Below are positions 56,252 to 64,000 of a DNA stretch of 64,000 nucleotides, one piece after another. A model generated the notes under the pieces. The model was not told the origin of the DNA and made no database searches. It was given only the letters and a program-made list of their open reading frames with translations. Source of the stretch: Leeuwenhoekiella polynyae (lineage in GTDB: Bacteria; Bacteroidota; Bacteroidia; Flavobacteriales; Flavobacteriaceae); the NCBI RefSeq assembly GCF_004104075.1, contig NZ_QOVK01000004.1:1-64000 (forward strand), in the 5' to 3' direction. Within the stretch, counting starts at the first letter, position 1. The number at the start of each line of letters is the position of its first letter. The position numbers were made by a program, and so were the translations under genes.

Positions 56252-58213
56252 ATGAAAAATATAAGCTTTAAGAAAGTAGTTCAGATTTTAATTTTAATAA
56301 CAGCACCTTTAGTTTGGAGTCAAGATACGCTTACCCGTGTTACGAGTCCAGATGAAGGCTTGGTAGTTCAGCTTAAGCTTAAAGCAAGCAACATTTTTTA
56401 TTCAGTAGAACTTGATGGCGAATCTTTTTTGGAAGATTCGCCTTTAGGCTTAATGACTTCGATAGGAGATTTCACAAAAGGATTGACTTTTGAAAATTCA
56501 GACATACAAACTATTTCTGAATCGTATGAATTGAAAAATGCTAAAGTGAATCAGGTGAGTTATACAGCAAACGAACTTGTAGCAACTTTCACTAATGCTA
56601 AAAAAGATACCTTAAAAGTAGTTTTTAGAGTTGAAGATAACGATATCGCATTTTCTTACAAATTAATAGGAAAAGATCTGAATACTAAAGTTAAGATCTT
56701 ATCTGAGGCTACAGGTTTTAATTTACCAGACGATGCGACTTCTTTTATTACGCATCAAGCCTTACCGTTAACAGGCTGGGAAGAAACCAAACCTTCTTAT
56801 GAAGAAGAATATACTTTTGATGAAAAATTAGGAACTCCGTCACAATATGGTGTTGGTTATACGTTTCCTGCGTTATTTAAAAATGCAGAGCAGGGTTGGG
56901 TTCTAATTTCTGAAACCGGAGTAGATGGAACGTATCCCGGTTCGCGATTGGGAGAATCTACACAAGACGGATTATTCCCGCTTGCATTTCCTCAAGAAGG
57001 TGAGAATAACGGTATAGGAGAAGCTTTTGCAAGTATGGCAATGCCTGCTAGCACACCATGGCGTACCATTTCTATAGGAAAATCATTAAAACCTATTGTT
57101 GAGTCTACTATTGCTTTTGATGTTGTAGAGGAACGTTACGAGGCATCTGTAGCTTATAAAATGGGTAAAGCAACCTGGAGTTGGATCGTTTGGCAAGATG
57201 CCAGTATGAATTATGACGATCAGGTACTATTTATAGATCTGGCTTCAGAGATGGAGTTTGAGTATATTCTTGTAGATGCTAACTGGGACTCTGTAATTGG
57301 TCGGGAGCGTTTTGTTGAATTGGTAAACTATGCCAAATCTAAAGATGTCGAAATTTTACTTTGGTACAACTCTAACGGCTTTTGGAATAATGCTCCACAG
57401 ACTCCACAAGATTTGATGAATACTGCCTATAAACGCCAAAAAGAAATGGCGTGGCTTCAAGAAATAGGAGTTAAAGGAATAAAGGTTGACTTCTTTGGTG
57501 GAGACAAGCAGGTAACCATGCAGCTTTATGAAGATATTCTTACTGATGCTAATACCTATGGTCTTGCAGTTGTCTTTCACGGCTGTACATTGCCTAGAGG
57601 ATGGCAACGTATGTATCCTAACTTTGTTTCTTCAGAAGCGGTATTGGCTTCAGAGAATTTGGTTTTTACACAAGAAGCTTCAGATATGCACGCGTTTAAA
57701 AGCACGCTGCATCCGTTTATAAGAAACTCAGTTGCTTCGATGGATTTTGGTCCCGTATTCTTAAACAAAAAGCTTTCGAGAGATCAGAAAGGAGGCTCTA
57801 TTCGTAAAACAACAGAAGCTTTTGAATTAGCAACAGGAGTTCTTTATTTTTCACCTATTCAGCATTTTGGTTTAACACCTAATAATCTAGAAGAACAACC
57901 TGATTTTGTTTTAGACTTTTTAAAAGAGGTTCCTACAGTTTGGGATGAGATCGTTTACGTAGGTGGCGAGCCGGGAGATTATGCAGCAATCGCCCGTCGA
58001 AAAGGTGATAAATGGTATATCGCAATTACAAACGGTGAACAAAAAGATAAAACTTTAGAGCTGAATCTTCCTATGTTGAAAAATACAGAACTTACACTTA
58101 TCTATGATGCAAAAGATCGCTCAGCAGCAACTAAAACAGTAAAAATAAAAAAGAACGGAACATTTAATATTGATGTTTTGGGAGAAGGTGGTGCGCTACT
58201 TATCTCGAAATAA
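56252..58213 (+). CDS. glycoside hydrolase family 97 (retaining-type)
   Basis: This 653-residue protein has a signal peptide ending near VWSQ. The N-terminal beta-super-sandwich (~25-290) and the TIM barrel (~295-560; MGKATWSWIVWQD) with a C-terminal beta domain are clear. D413 in GIKVDFFGGD takes the place of the nucleophile in retaining GH97 (alpha-galactosidase or beta-L-arabinopyranosidase type). The inverting SusB-type alpha-glucosidases use a glutamate pair instead. HGCTLPRGWQRMYPNFVSSEAV is also typical. Calcium-dependent in known members. It follows GH2 by 10 bases, so the two enzymes are translated as neighbours. Confidence 0.93.
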   Translation: MKNISFKKVVQILILITAPLVWSQDTLTRVTSPDEGLVVQLKLKASNIFYSVELDGESFLEDSPLGLMTSIGDFTKGLTFENSDIQTISESYELKNAKVNQVSYTANELVATFTNAKKDTLKVVFRVEDNDIAFSYKLIGKDLNTKVKILSEATGFNLPDDATSFITHQALPLTGWEETKPSYEEEYTFDEKLGTPSQYGVGYTFPALFKNAEQGWVLISETGVDGTYPGSRLGESTQDGLFPLAFPQEGENNGIGEAFASMAMPASTPWRTISIGKSLKPIVESTIAFDVVEERYEASVAYKMGKATWSWIVWQDASMNYDDQVLFIDLASEMEFEYILVDANWDSVIGRERFVELVNYAKSKDVEILLWYNSNGFWNNAPQTPQDLMNTAYKRQKEMAWLQEIGVKGIKVDFFGGDKQVTMQLYEDILTDANTYGLAVVFHGCTLPRGWQRMYPNFVSSEAVLASENLVFTQEASDMHAFKSTLHPFIRNSVASMDFGPVFLNKKLSRDQKGGSIRKTTEAFELATGVLYFSPIQHFGLTPNNLEEQPDFVLDFLKEVPTVWDEIVYVGGEPGDYAAIARRKGDKWYIAITNGEQKDKTLELNLPMLKNTELTLIYDAKDRSAATKTVKIKKNGTFNIDVLGEGGALLISK

Positions 58214-58238
58214 TTGAGATTGAAACCCTAATTGATAA

Positions 58239-61200
58239 ATGAAATCTTCAAACCACATACTATTCATTATCCTGATATTTTCAGGGTTTTTGGTTGTGGG
58301 GTGCAAAGAAAAGCAGCCTTTATTTTTGGAGAGATCAATAGCAGATACAGGGGTAGATTTTGAAAATACCCTAGTAGAAACTCCAGACTATAACGTTTTG
58401 ACTTATGAATACTTTTACAATGGAGCAGGAGTAGGTGTAGGTGATTTAAATGGTGACGGCTTAGCTGATGTGTATCTCTCAGGAAACCAAGTTGAAAATA
58501 AACTGTTTCTTAATAAAGGTGATTTTAAGTTTCAAGATATCACCCAAAAATCTGGAATTCAGGAAAAAAAGTGTTGGAAAACGGGTGTAAGTATAGTAGA
58601 TGTTAATGGCGACGGACTATTAGATATTTATTTATCCTATTCGGGAAATGCTCCCGGAGAATCTGCTACGACCCCTGTACGTAAAGATTATAAGGGTCGT
58701 TCAAATCAATTATTCATCAACACAGGGAATTCGCCTGAAGGTATTCCGGTTTTTGAAGAAAAGGCTCAGGAATATGGACTATCGGGTATTGGGACTTTCA
58801 GTACGCAGGCTTATTTTTTAGATTATGATCTAGATGGTGATTTGGATATGTTTCTCCTTAATCACGCCAATAAATTTTACAATACCTTATTCAATGTCGG
58901 TGTTCTTAGAAAAAAACGCCATCCCTATTACGGCAATAAATTATTTAAAAATAACAATAATTTTTTTGAAGAAGTTTCTGAAGAAGCCGGGATTATAGGT
59001 TCAGGTGTAAATTTTGGGTTAAGTGCTGCAATAAGTGATCTCAATCAAGATGGCTATCCTGATGTTTATGTGACCAATGATTATGAGGAGCAAGATTTTT
59101 TATATTTAAATAACGGTGATGGAACTTTTAAGGAAATAACGAAAACTGTGTTTGGTCACTTGTCTAATTTTGGAATGGGTTCTGATATTGCAGATATCAA
59201 CAACGACGGATTGCAAGATATTTTTGTGGCTGATATGTGGCCAGAAGATAATTATAGGCAAAAAGCGCTAAAAGGTCCAGATCAATACAATAGATATCAG
59301 CGTCTAATAGATAGTGGCTACCATTATCAGTATATGCGCAACACGTTACAATTGAACAGAGGACTTTCTCCTAAAGATTCTATTTTACGGTTTAGCGAGG
59401 TTGGGCAACTATTTGGTGTTTCAAATACAGACTGGAGTTGGGCACCTTTACTGGCAGATTATGACAACGACGGTCGTAAAGATTTATTCATAACCAATGG
59501 CTTTTTAAGAGATTTCAGCAATCTCGATTTTTTAAATTATACGGTTAATAATGAAGTTCAAAAAGCACAGGATAATCAACAAGCAGTAGATTTACCGAAG
59601 CTCATAAGTGAGATGCCTGCAACCAAGATAGCTAATTATGCTTATCAAAATACCGGAAGTCTAAAATTTAAAGATGTCACAAAAGAATGGGGTCTTTCTC
59701 AAAAAACGGTTTCTAATGCAGCCGCTTATGCAGATTTTGATAATGACGGAGATTTGGATCTTATTATAAATAATCTAAATCAGCCGGTTCTTCTTTATGA
59801 AAATACTGCTCAAAACCAAAAGAATAATTTCATAAAAATCAAGCTTGAGGGAACTACTAAAAATACGCTCGCACTTGGGGCTAAGGTTTATGTCAATTTA
59901 GAGAATGGGACTTCTATTTTTCAGGAAGCGTATTACGGTAGAGGATATCAATCTTCAGTAGAGCCCATTATGACTATTGGTTTAGGGGAAGCTGAGCGTA
60001 TTAAAAACTTACAAGTCATTTGGCCTTCAAAGACGGTTACAGAATTAGATAATCTTGATGTTAACCAAACGCTAACTCTTTCAGAAAAAAATGCCAAGAA
60101 CTCTTTAATATTTAAACTCATTCCGCAAGACCAATTACTTACTGATATTACACAAGATTCTCAGCTAAATTTTAAGCATACTGAGAATAATTATGTCGAT
60201 TTTAATACCGAAAGTTTAATTCCCTATCAACTTTCAAGAATGGGAGGTAAGGCAAGTGTTGCAGATGTAAATGCAGACGGTAATGATGACGTTTACCTGG
60301 AAGGAGCACGAGGGCAAACCGGTATTTTATATTTAGGAACAGACACCGGAACTTTAGAAGAAAACAATATAAATCAGCCTTGGACAAGTGTTTTAGATAG
60401 TTCGCAGGAAGATACTGCCTCTTTGTTTTTTGATGCAGATGGAGACCAGGATTTGGATTTATACATCGTAAGCGGCGGAAATGAGAAGGTTAATGGTGAT
60501 GCCTATTATCAAGACCGTTTATATATCAATGACGGAAAGGGATCTTTTCGCAAAGCGGAAAATAGCCTCCCGGATATGAAGTTCAGTGGAGGTGTTGTTA
60601 CAGCTTCAGATTTTGATAAAGACGGGGACCTTGATATTTTTGTGGGTGGTCGCTTGAACGGAAATAGTTATCCCCTTATTCCTCGAAGCACGATTTTGCT
60701 TAATGATGGTAATGCAAAATTTTTAGCATTAAGAAATTTTGATCTTGAAAAAGTAGGAATGGTTACTGACGCTGTATGGGAAGATATTAATGCTGATTCC
60801 TGGCCAGATCTAGTACTTGTTGGTGAGTGGATGCCTATCACAATTTTTATAAACACAAACGGAATACTTACGAATCAAACGCAAGCTTATGGTTTAGCCG
60901 ATTCAAATGGCTGGTGGTTGACCATTAAACCTCATGACATTGATAATGATGGGGATACCGATTTTTTATTGGGAAATTTAGGAGCAAATATACCTTTTAC
61001 GGCTTCGCCTACAGAACCTATGCGTTACTACATTCAGGATATAGATAATAACGGTCGTATAGACCCTATATTGACGCATTACATCAATGGAGTAAGTTAC
61101 CCCGTTCCTGGTAGAGACGAACTATTAGGGCAAGTTCCGCGTTTGAAAAAACACTATAAAACTTACGAAAGTTATGCTGCTACTTCTACAGATGATTTGC

Positions 61201-61619
61201 TTAAAACTGCAGCAATCAAACCGCGTTTTACGTATCAAATCAATGAACTCAAATCCTCTTATTTAGAGAATACAGGTGATGGTAAGTTTAAATTGAACGT
61301 TATGCCGGAAGAACTTCAGGTTTCTGCAATACAAGATTTTGTAATAGCTGATTTTGATGCTGATGGTCAAAATGAAATATTAGCCGCTGGTAATCTTTTT
61401 CCGTTTCGGGTAAATATTGGGCGTCTTGATGCATCTTTCGGTACAATCTTCACCTACGATTCAGGAAAGATTTTAACTGAAGGTTTCACGAATAAAACCT
61501 GGTTAGATGGTGATGTGAGATACCTCGCTGTGATGAATTTTAATTCGGGTGAAAAGCGCTTACTGGTAACGCGTAATGATGATTTTGCAACTATGCATAA
61601 AATTAAAAATTCACAATAA
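58239..61619 (+). CDS. FG-GAP/VCBS repeat lipoprotein with ASPIC/UnbV domain
   Basis: This 1126-residue lipoprotein has the lipobox VVGC near residue 22. The first half has FG-GAP/VCBS propeller repeats with calcium-binding loops (GDLNGDGLADVYLSGN, DVNGDGLLDIYLS, DYDLDGDLDMFLL, DNDGRKDLFITN). An ASPIC/UnbV segment lies at ~545-625 (LALGAKVYVNLENG, QVIWPSKTVTELDNL). A second set of FG-GAP repeats follows (~655-1080). CRTAC1/UnbV-type proteins occur in many Bacteroidota PULs beside SusCD; the function is unknown, and a carbohydrate-binding or surface scaffold role is assumed. The stop codon TAA shares its last base with the ATG of the next gene, so translational coupling is likely. Confidence 0.88.
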   Translation: MKSSNHILFIILIFSGFLVVGCKEKQPLFLERSIADTGVDFENTLVETPDYNVLTYEYFYNGAGVGVGDLNGDGLADVYLSGNQVENKLFLNKGDFKFQDITQKSGIQEKKCWKTGVSIVDVNGDGLLDIYLSYSGNAPGESATTPVRKDYKGRSNQLFINTGNSPEGIPVFEEKAQEYGLSGIGTFSTQAYFLDYDLDGDLDMFLLNHANKFYNTLFNVGVLRKKRHPYYGNKLFKNNNNFFEEVSEEAGIIGSGVNFGLSAAISDLNQDGYPDVYVTNDYEEQDFLYLNNGDGTFKEITKTVFGHLSNFGMGSDIADINNDGLQDIFVADMWPEDNYRQKALKGPDQYNRYQRLIDSGYHYQYMRNTLQLNRGLSPKDSILRFSEVGQLFGVSNTDWSWAPLLADYDNDGRKDLFITNGFLRDFSNLDFLNYTVNNEVQKAQDNQQAVDLPKLISEMPATKIANYAYQNTGSLKFKDVTKEWGLSQKTVSNAAAYADFDNDGDLDLIINNLNQPVLLYENTAQNQKNNFIKIKLEGTTKNTLALGAKVYVNLENGTSIFQEAYYGRGYQSSVEPIMTIGLGEAERIKNLQVIWPSKTVTELDNLDVNQTLTLSEKNAKNSLIFKLIPQDQLLTDITQDSQLNFKHTENNYVDFNTESLIPYQLSRMGGKASVADVNADGNDDVYLEGARGQTGILYLGTDTGTLEENNINQPWTSVLDSSQEDTASLFFDADGDQDLDLYIVSGGNEKVNGDAYYQDRLYINDGKGSFRKAENSLPDMKFSGGVVTASDFDKDGDLDIFVGGRLNGNSYPLIPRSTILLNDGNAKFLALRNFDLEKVGMVTDAVWEDINADSWPDLVLVGEWMPITIFINTNGILTNQTQAYGLADSNGWWLTIKPHDIDNDGDTDFLLGNLGANIPFTASPTEPMRYYIQDIDNNGRIDPILTHYINGVSYPVPGRDELLGQVPRLKKHYKTYESYAATSTDDLLKTAAIKPRFTYQINELKSSYLENTGDGKFKLNVMPEELQVSAIQDFVIADFDADGQNEILAAGNLFPFRVNIGRLDASFGTIFTYDSGKILTEGFTNKTWLDGDVRYLAVMNFNSGEKRLLVTRNDDFATMHKIKNSQ

Positions 61620-62524
61620 TGCTTGAGAGATCTACAACATATCTGATTACTTGTTTTTTTGTTTCAATAGCGCTCAGTTCGTGTGGTATTAAACCGAAGG
61701 AAAATAAGGAAGCTAAAATCCCAATACCTCAGGGTTATGAATTGATCTGGCACGACGAATTCAATTCAGGAGAGAAGCCTGATCCTGATTCCTGGTCGTA
61801 CGAGCACGGTTTTGTACGCAACAACGAGTTGCAATGGTATCAGGAAGCAAACGCGACCCTAATTAACGGCAACCTGATAATTACCGGTAAACGCGAAGAG
61901 CTCGTAAACCCAGATTATAATGCAGGTAGTGGCGATTGGAAAAGAAGTCGAAAAGCAGCTCAGTATACCTCGTCAAGCATCAATACAAGGGGGAAATTCC
62001 AATTTCAATATGGTATTGTCGAAGTTCGTGCTAAAATTGATACCGCAAGTGGAATGTGGCCCGCGATCTGGACGTTAGGCATTGAAAAAGGCTGGCCATC
62101 AAATGGCGAGATCGATATGATGGAGTACTATCAGATTGATGGAAAGCCACATATCCTGGCAAATGCCGCCTGGGGTGCAAACTGGAAAAACGTTTCCTGG
62201 GACAGTGCCAAAATTCCGTTTATTGAGTTTTTAAAGAAAGACCCGCAATGGCCAGAAAAATTCCACAATTGGAAAATGGAATGGACGCCTGATTTCATCA
62301 AATTATACCTTGATGACGAACTCTTAAATGAAATTGATTTAGCCAAAACTAAAAATCCGGATGGCTCTAACGGCTTTCACCAACCGCATTATATGTTACT
62401 CAATCTGGCGATAGGTTCCAATGGGGGCGATCCTTCTCAAACTCAATTTCCCAAAGAATACCTAGTAGATTATGTGAGAATTTTTCAGAAACACGGTCAA
62501 ATATTAAATGGAGTTAATAAATGA
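61619..62524 (+). CDS. second glycoside hydrolase family 16 lipoprotein
   Basis: This 301-residue lipoprotein has the lipobox LSSC. It has no accessory domain and a complete GH16 core: LIWHDEFNSGEKPDPDSWS, NNELQWYQEANATLINGNL, the catalytic E164-x-D166-x-x-E169 (NGEIDMMEYY) and MLLNLAIGSNGGDP near the end, all typical of the laminarinase/endo-galactanase side of the family. Its first codon overlaps the preceding stop and its 3' end overlaps DUF2264 by 4 bases (ATGA). The PUL carries two GH16 genes that differ in length and N-terminus, so two chain-cleavage specificities are likely. Confidence 0.94.
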   Translation: MLERSTTYLITCFFVSIALSSCGIKPKENKEAKIPIPQGYELIWHDEFNSGEKPDPDSWSYEHGFVRNNELQWYQEANATLINGNLIITGKREELVNPDYNAGSGDWKRSRKAAQYTSSSINTRGKFQFQYGIVEVRAKIDTASGMWPAIWTLGIEKGWPSNGEIDMMEYYQIDGKPHILANAAWGANWKNVSWDSAKIPFIEFLKKDPQWPEKFHNWKMEWTPDFIKLYLDDELLNEIDLAKTKNPDGSNGFHQPHYMLLNLAIGSNGGDPSQTQFPKEYLVDYVRIFQKHGQILNGVNK

Positions 62525-63735
62525 GAACAGTTAAAGAAGTTTTGATCTTTTGTTGTCTTGCGTTGGTTTTAGGTAGTTTCAAAAGTCAAGCTCAACAAGG
62601 AGAGCGGGAGTACATGGTTGAGACTATGCTAAAAATAGCAGATCCTGTTTTAAAGAATTTAGCAAAAGATAAACTTAAGGTTAATATGCCTGTAGAACGT
62701 TCCCCGGGCGCATGGGATGACCGCACACACGTTACCTATCTTGAGGCTTTTGGGCGTTTATATTCAGGTATGGCACCATGGTTAGAGTTGGGGGCAGATG
62801 ACACAAAAGAAGGTAAACTGCGTAAAAAATACATTGACCTTGTGATTCAATGCTTAGAAAATGCAACTGATCCTGATGCTGATGACTTTATGAATTTTAA
62901 TAAAGATGCGCAGCCTCTAGTGGACGCAGCTTTTTTAGCACAAGGATTATTACGGTCTCCTACTCAGGTTTGGGATAAGTTAGATGAAGAGACTCAGCAA
63001 AGCACTATCAAAGCTTTGAAGTCTACACGAGTTATCACACCGTATTACAGCAATTGGCTTTTATTTTCTGGGATGGTAGAAGCAGCTTTAGAAAAATTTG
63101 ACAAAAGTGGAGATATGCTGCGTATAGATTATGGCTTAAATAAACACAAAGAGTGGTATTTAGGAGACGGGATGTACGGTGATGGCCCAGATTTTCATTG
63201 GGATTATTATAACAGTTTTGTGATACAGCCTTTCCTTTTAGATATTCATCAGACACTTCAGGAAACTGGTAAAGGTAAAGACCGGGACTTTAAGCTTGTT
63301 AAAGACCGGGCAACACGTTATGCAGGAATTCAAGAACGACTTATAGGTCCAGAAGGTACGTATCCACCTATCGGCAGGTCTTTAGCATATCGCTTTGGTG
63401 CGTTTCAATTATTGTCTCACGTAGCTCTTAGAAAAGAACTTCCAGAAGGTGTACAACCAGCTCAAGTAAGAGAAGCTTTGTATACTATGGTCAAAAGGCA
63501 AATACAAGCACCAGGGACTTTTGATGAAAACGGTTGGTTAAAAGTTGGCCTATACGGAGCTCAAAATAATATTGGAGAAGGGTATATCTCAACAGGAAGC
63601 TTGTATTTATGTTCTGAAGTTTTTCTGATTCTTGGTCTCCCTGAGAATGCTGCTTTATGGTCAGACCCATATGTCGCCTGGACACAGAAAAAAATATGGA
63701 GTGGAGAAACCATTTCAATTGATCACGCCCACTAA
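62521..63735 (+). CDS. DUF2264 domain protein
   Basis: This 404-residue protein has a signal peptide ending near SFKSQAQQ. The core is a helical (alpha/alpha)6-type DUF2264 domain (YLEAFGRLYSGMAPWLELG, SPTQVWDKLD, NWLLFSGMVEAALEKF, YGDGPDFHWDYYNSFVIQPFLLD, RYAGIQERLIGPEGTYPPIGRS, VGLYGAQNNIGEGYISTGSLYLC). Some DUF2264 proteins are, as I recall, placed in GH family 154 (beta-glucuronidases of arabinogalactan systems), but I could not check this. No other motif is recognised. It overlaps GH16 by 4 bases and is followed 30 bases later by a GH88/GH105-like gene. Confidence 0.88.
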   Translation: MRTVKEVLIFCCLALVLGSFKSQAQQGEREYMVETMLKIADPVLKNLAKDKLKVNMPVERSPGAWDDRTHVTYLEAFGRLYSGMAPWLELGADDTKEGKLRKKYIDLVIQCLENATDPDADDFMNFNKDAQPLVDAAFLAQGLLRSPTQVWDKLDEETQQSTIKALKSTRVITPYYSNWLLFSGMVEAALEKFDKSGDMLRIDYGLNKHKEWYLGDGMYGDGPDFHWDYYNSFVIQPFLLDIHQTLQETGKGKDRDFKLVKDRATRYAGIQERLIGPEGTYPPIGRSLAYRFGAFQLLSHVALRKELPEGVQPAQVREALYTMVKRQIQAPGTFDENGWLKVGLYGAQNNIGEGYISTGSLYLCSEVFLILGLPENAALWSDPYVAWTQKKIWSGETISIDHAH

Positions 63736-63765
63736 TAAAGACACAAAAAAATCAATATCTAAGAA

Positions 63766-64000
63766 ATGAATTTAAAAAACCATCTAAAAAGTTTTGTACC
63801 TCTAGGTTTCAGCACCCTCTTACTCATAAGCTGTAAAAATAGCACTGAAGATAAAGCACAGGTTATAAACCAAGAATCTGTAGAGACAGGATTACCTGAA
63901 AGTAAAGATTCTGTATTAAAGATCATAAATTCTGTGAATGAGCACTGGCAAAATACCCATCCTGAACCAGGTTCTGCTTTTTGGCATCCGGCAGCGTATC
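63766..64000 (+). CDS. GH88/GH105-type unsaturated uronyl hydrolase (N-terminal part, cut by the window edge)
   Basis: The first 78 codons are visible. A lipobox LISC near residue 23 is followed by an acidic linker and VLKIINSVNEHWQNTHPEP, with FWHPAAY at the edge. This is the start pattern of GH88/GH105 proteins (VNDYW ... FWxxAAYxTGN), which hydrolyse unsaturated uronic acids left by polysaccharide lyases. Because the active-site residues lie beyond the window, the assignment is provisional. Confidence 0.65.
   Translation, partial: MNLKNHLKSFVPLGFSTLLLISCKNSTEDKAQVINQESVETGLPESKDSVLKIINSVNEHWQNTHPEPGSAFWHPAAY

Overview
The window looks like a chromosomal segment of a marine-type member of the Flavobacteriaceae (phylum Bacteroidota). 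The signs are low GC, SusC/SusD pairs, a PorP/SprF plus gliding-motility C-terminal-domain cassette (type IX secretion), a hybrid two-component system (HTCS), many lipoproteins with a cysteine lipobox, and A-rich start regions with weak ribosome sites. No rRNA, tRNA, CRISPR array or intact insertion sequence was seen.

Left part, 1-25.7 kb: housekeeping and envelope genes. It holds a large BNR/sortilin-like secreted propeller, a fasciclin lipoprotein, a VWA + MoxR-type AAA pair, a T9SS type B giant protein with its PorP/SprF and OmpA partners, a pirin, a YjbQ protein, a Cof-type HAD phosphatase, an S10 serine carboxypeptidase and an amidohydrolase. The oxidative pentose-phosphate genes follow (gnd divergent from zwf-pgl), then a CDF metal transporter and an MscS channel. 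Four genes here (OmpA, gnd, MscS, yjbQ) carry the same non-coding repeat starting exactly at their stop codon. In at least two cases it sits between the stop codon and the terminator.

Middle, 25.8-35.4 kb: a SusC/SusD pair (minus strand) diverges from a double-domain GH43 enzyme. After the GH43 gene comes about 2.2 kb with no intact gene. It holds diverged repeats, five helically phased GTGTGG iterons, and broken remains of an XRE/HigA-like antitoxin, a DUF6922-like protein and an AbiEii-type nucleotidyltransferase toxin. I read it as the scar of a mobile element.

Right part, 35.4-64 kb: a large polysaccharide utilisation locus (PUL). An HTCS sensor-regulator (minus strand) diverges from GH43, SusC, SusD, two DUF-type surface lipoproteins, GH16, a zincin-like lipoprotein, a BNR_4 propeller, GH2, GH97, an FG-GAP/ASPIC protein, a second GH16, DUF2264 and the start of a GH88/GH105 gene cut by the window edge. 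The enzyme set (a GH43 of exo-beta-1,3-galactanase type, GH16 endo-enzymes, beta-galactosidase, GH97, a possible uronate lyase and an unsaturated-uronyl hydrolase) best fits a uronic-acid-decorated galactan such as type II arabinogalactan. That substrate is an inference.

The most striking regulatory signal is a dyad, ATAAATGT-N7-ACATTTAT, found three times with perfect arms. It lies before the first SusC gene (inside a 57-bp palindrome), before the divergent double GH43, and just before the BNR_4 gene at 51.7 kb. It ties the first SusCD locus to the distal enzyme operon across the mobile-element scar and suggests one regulon not centred only on the HTCS.
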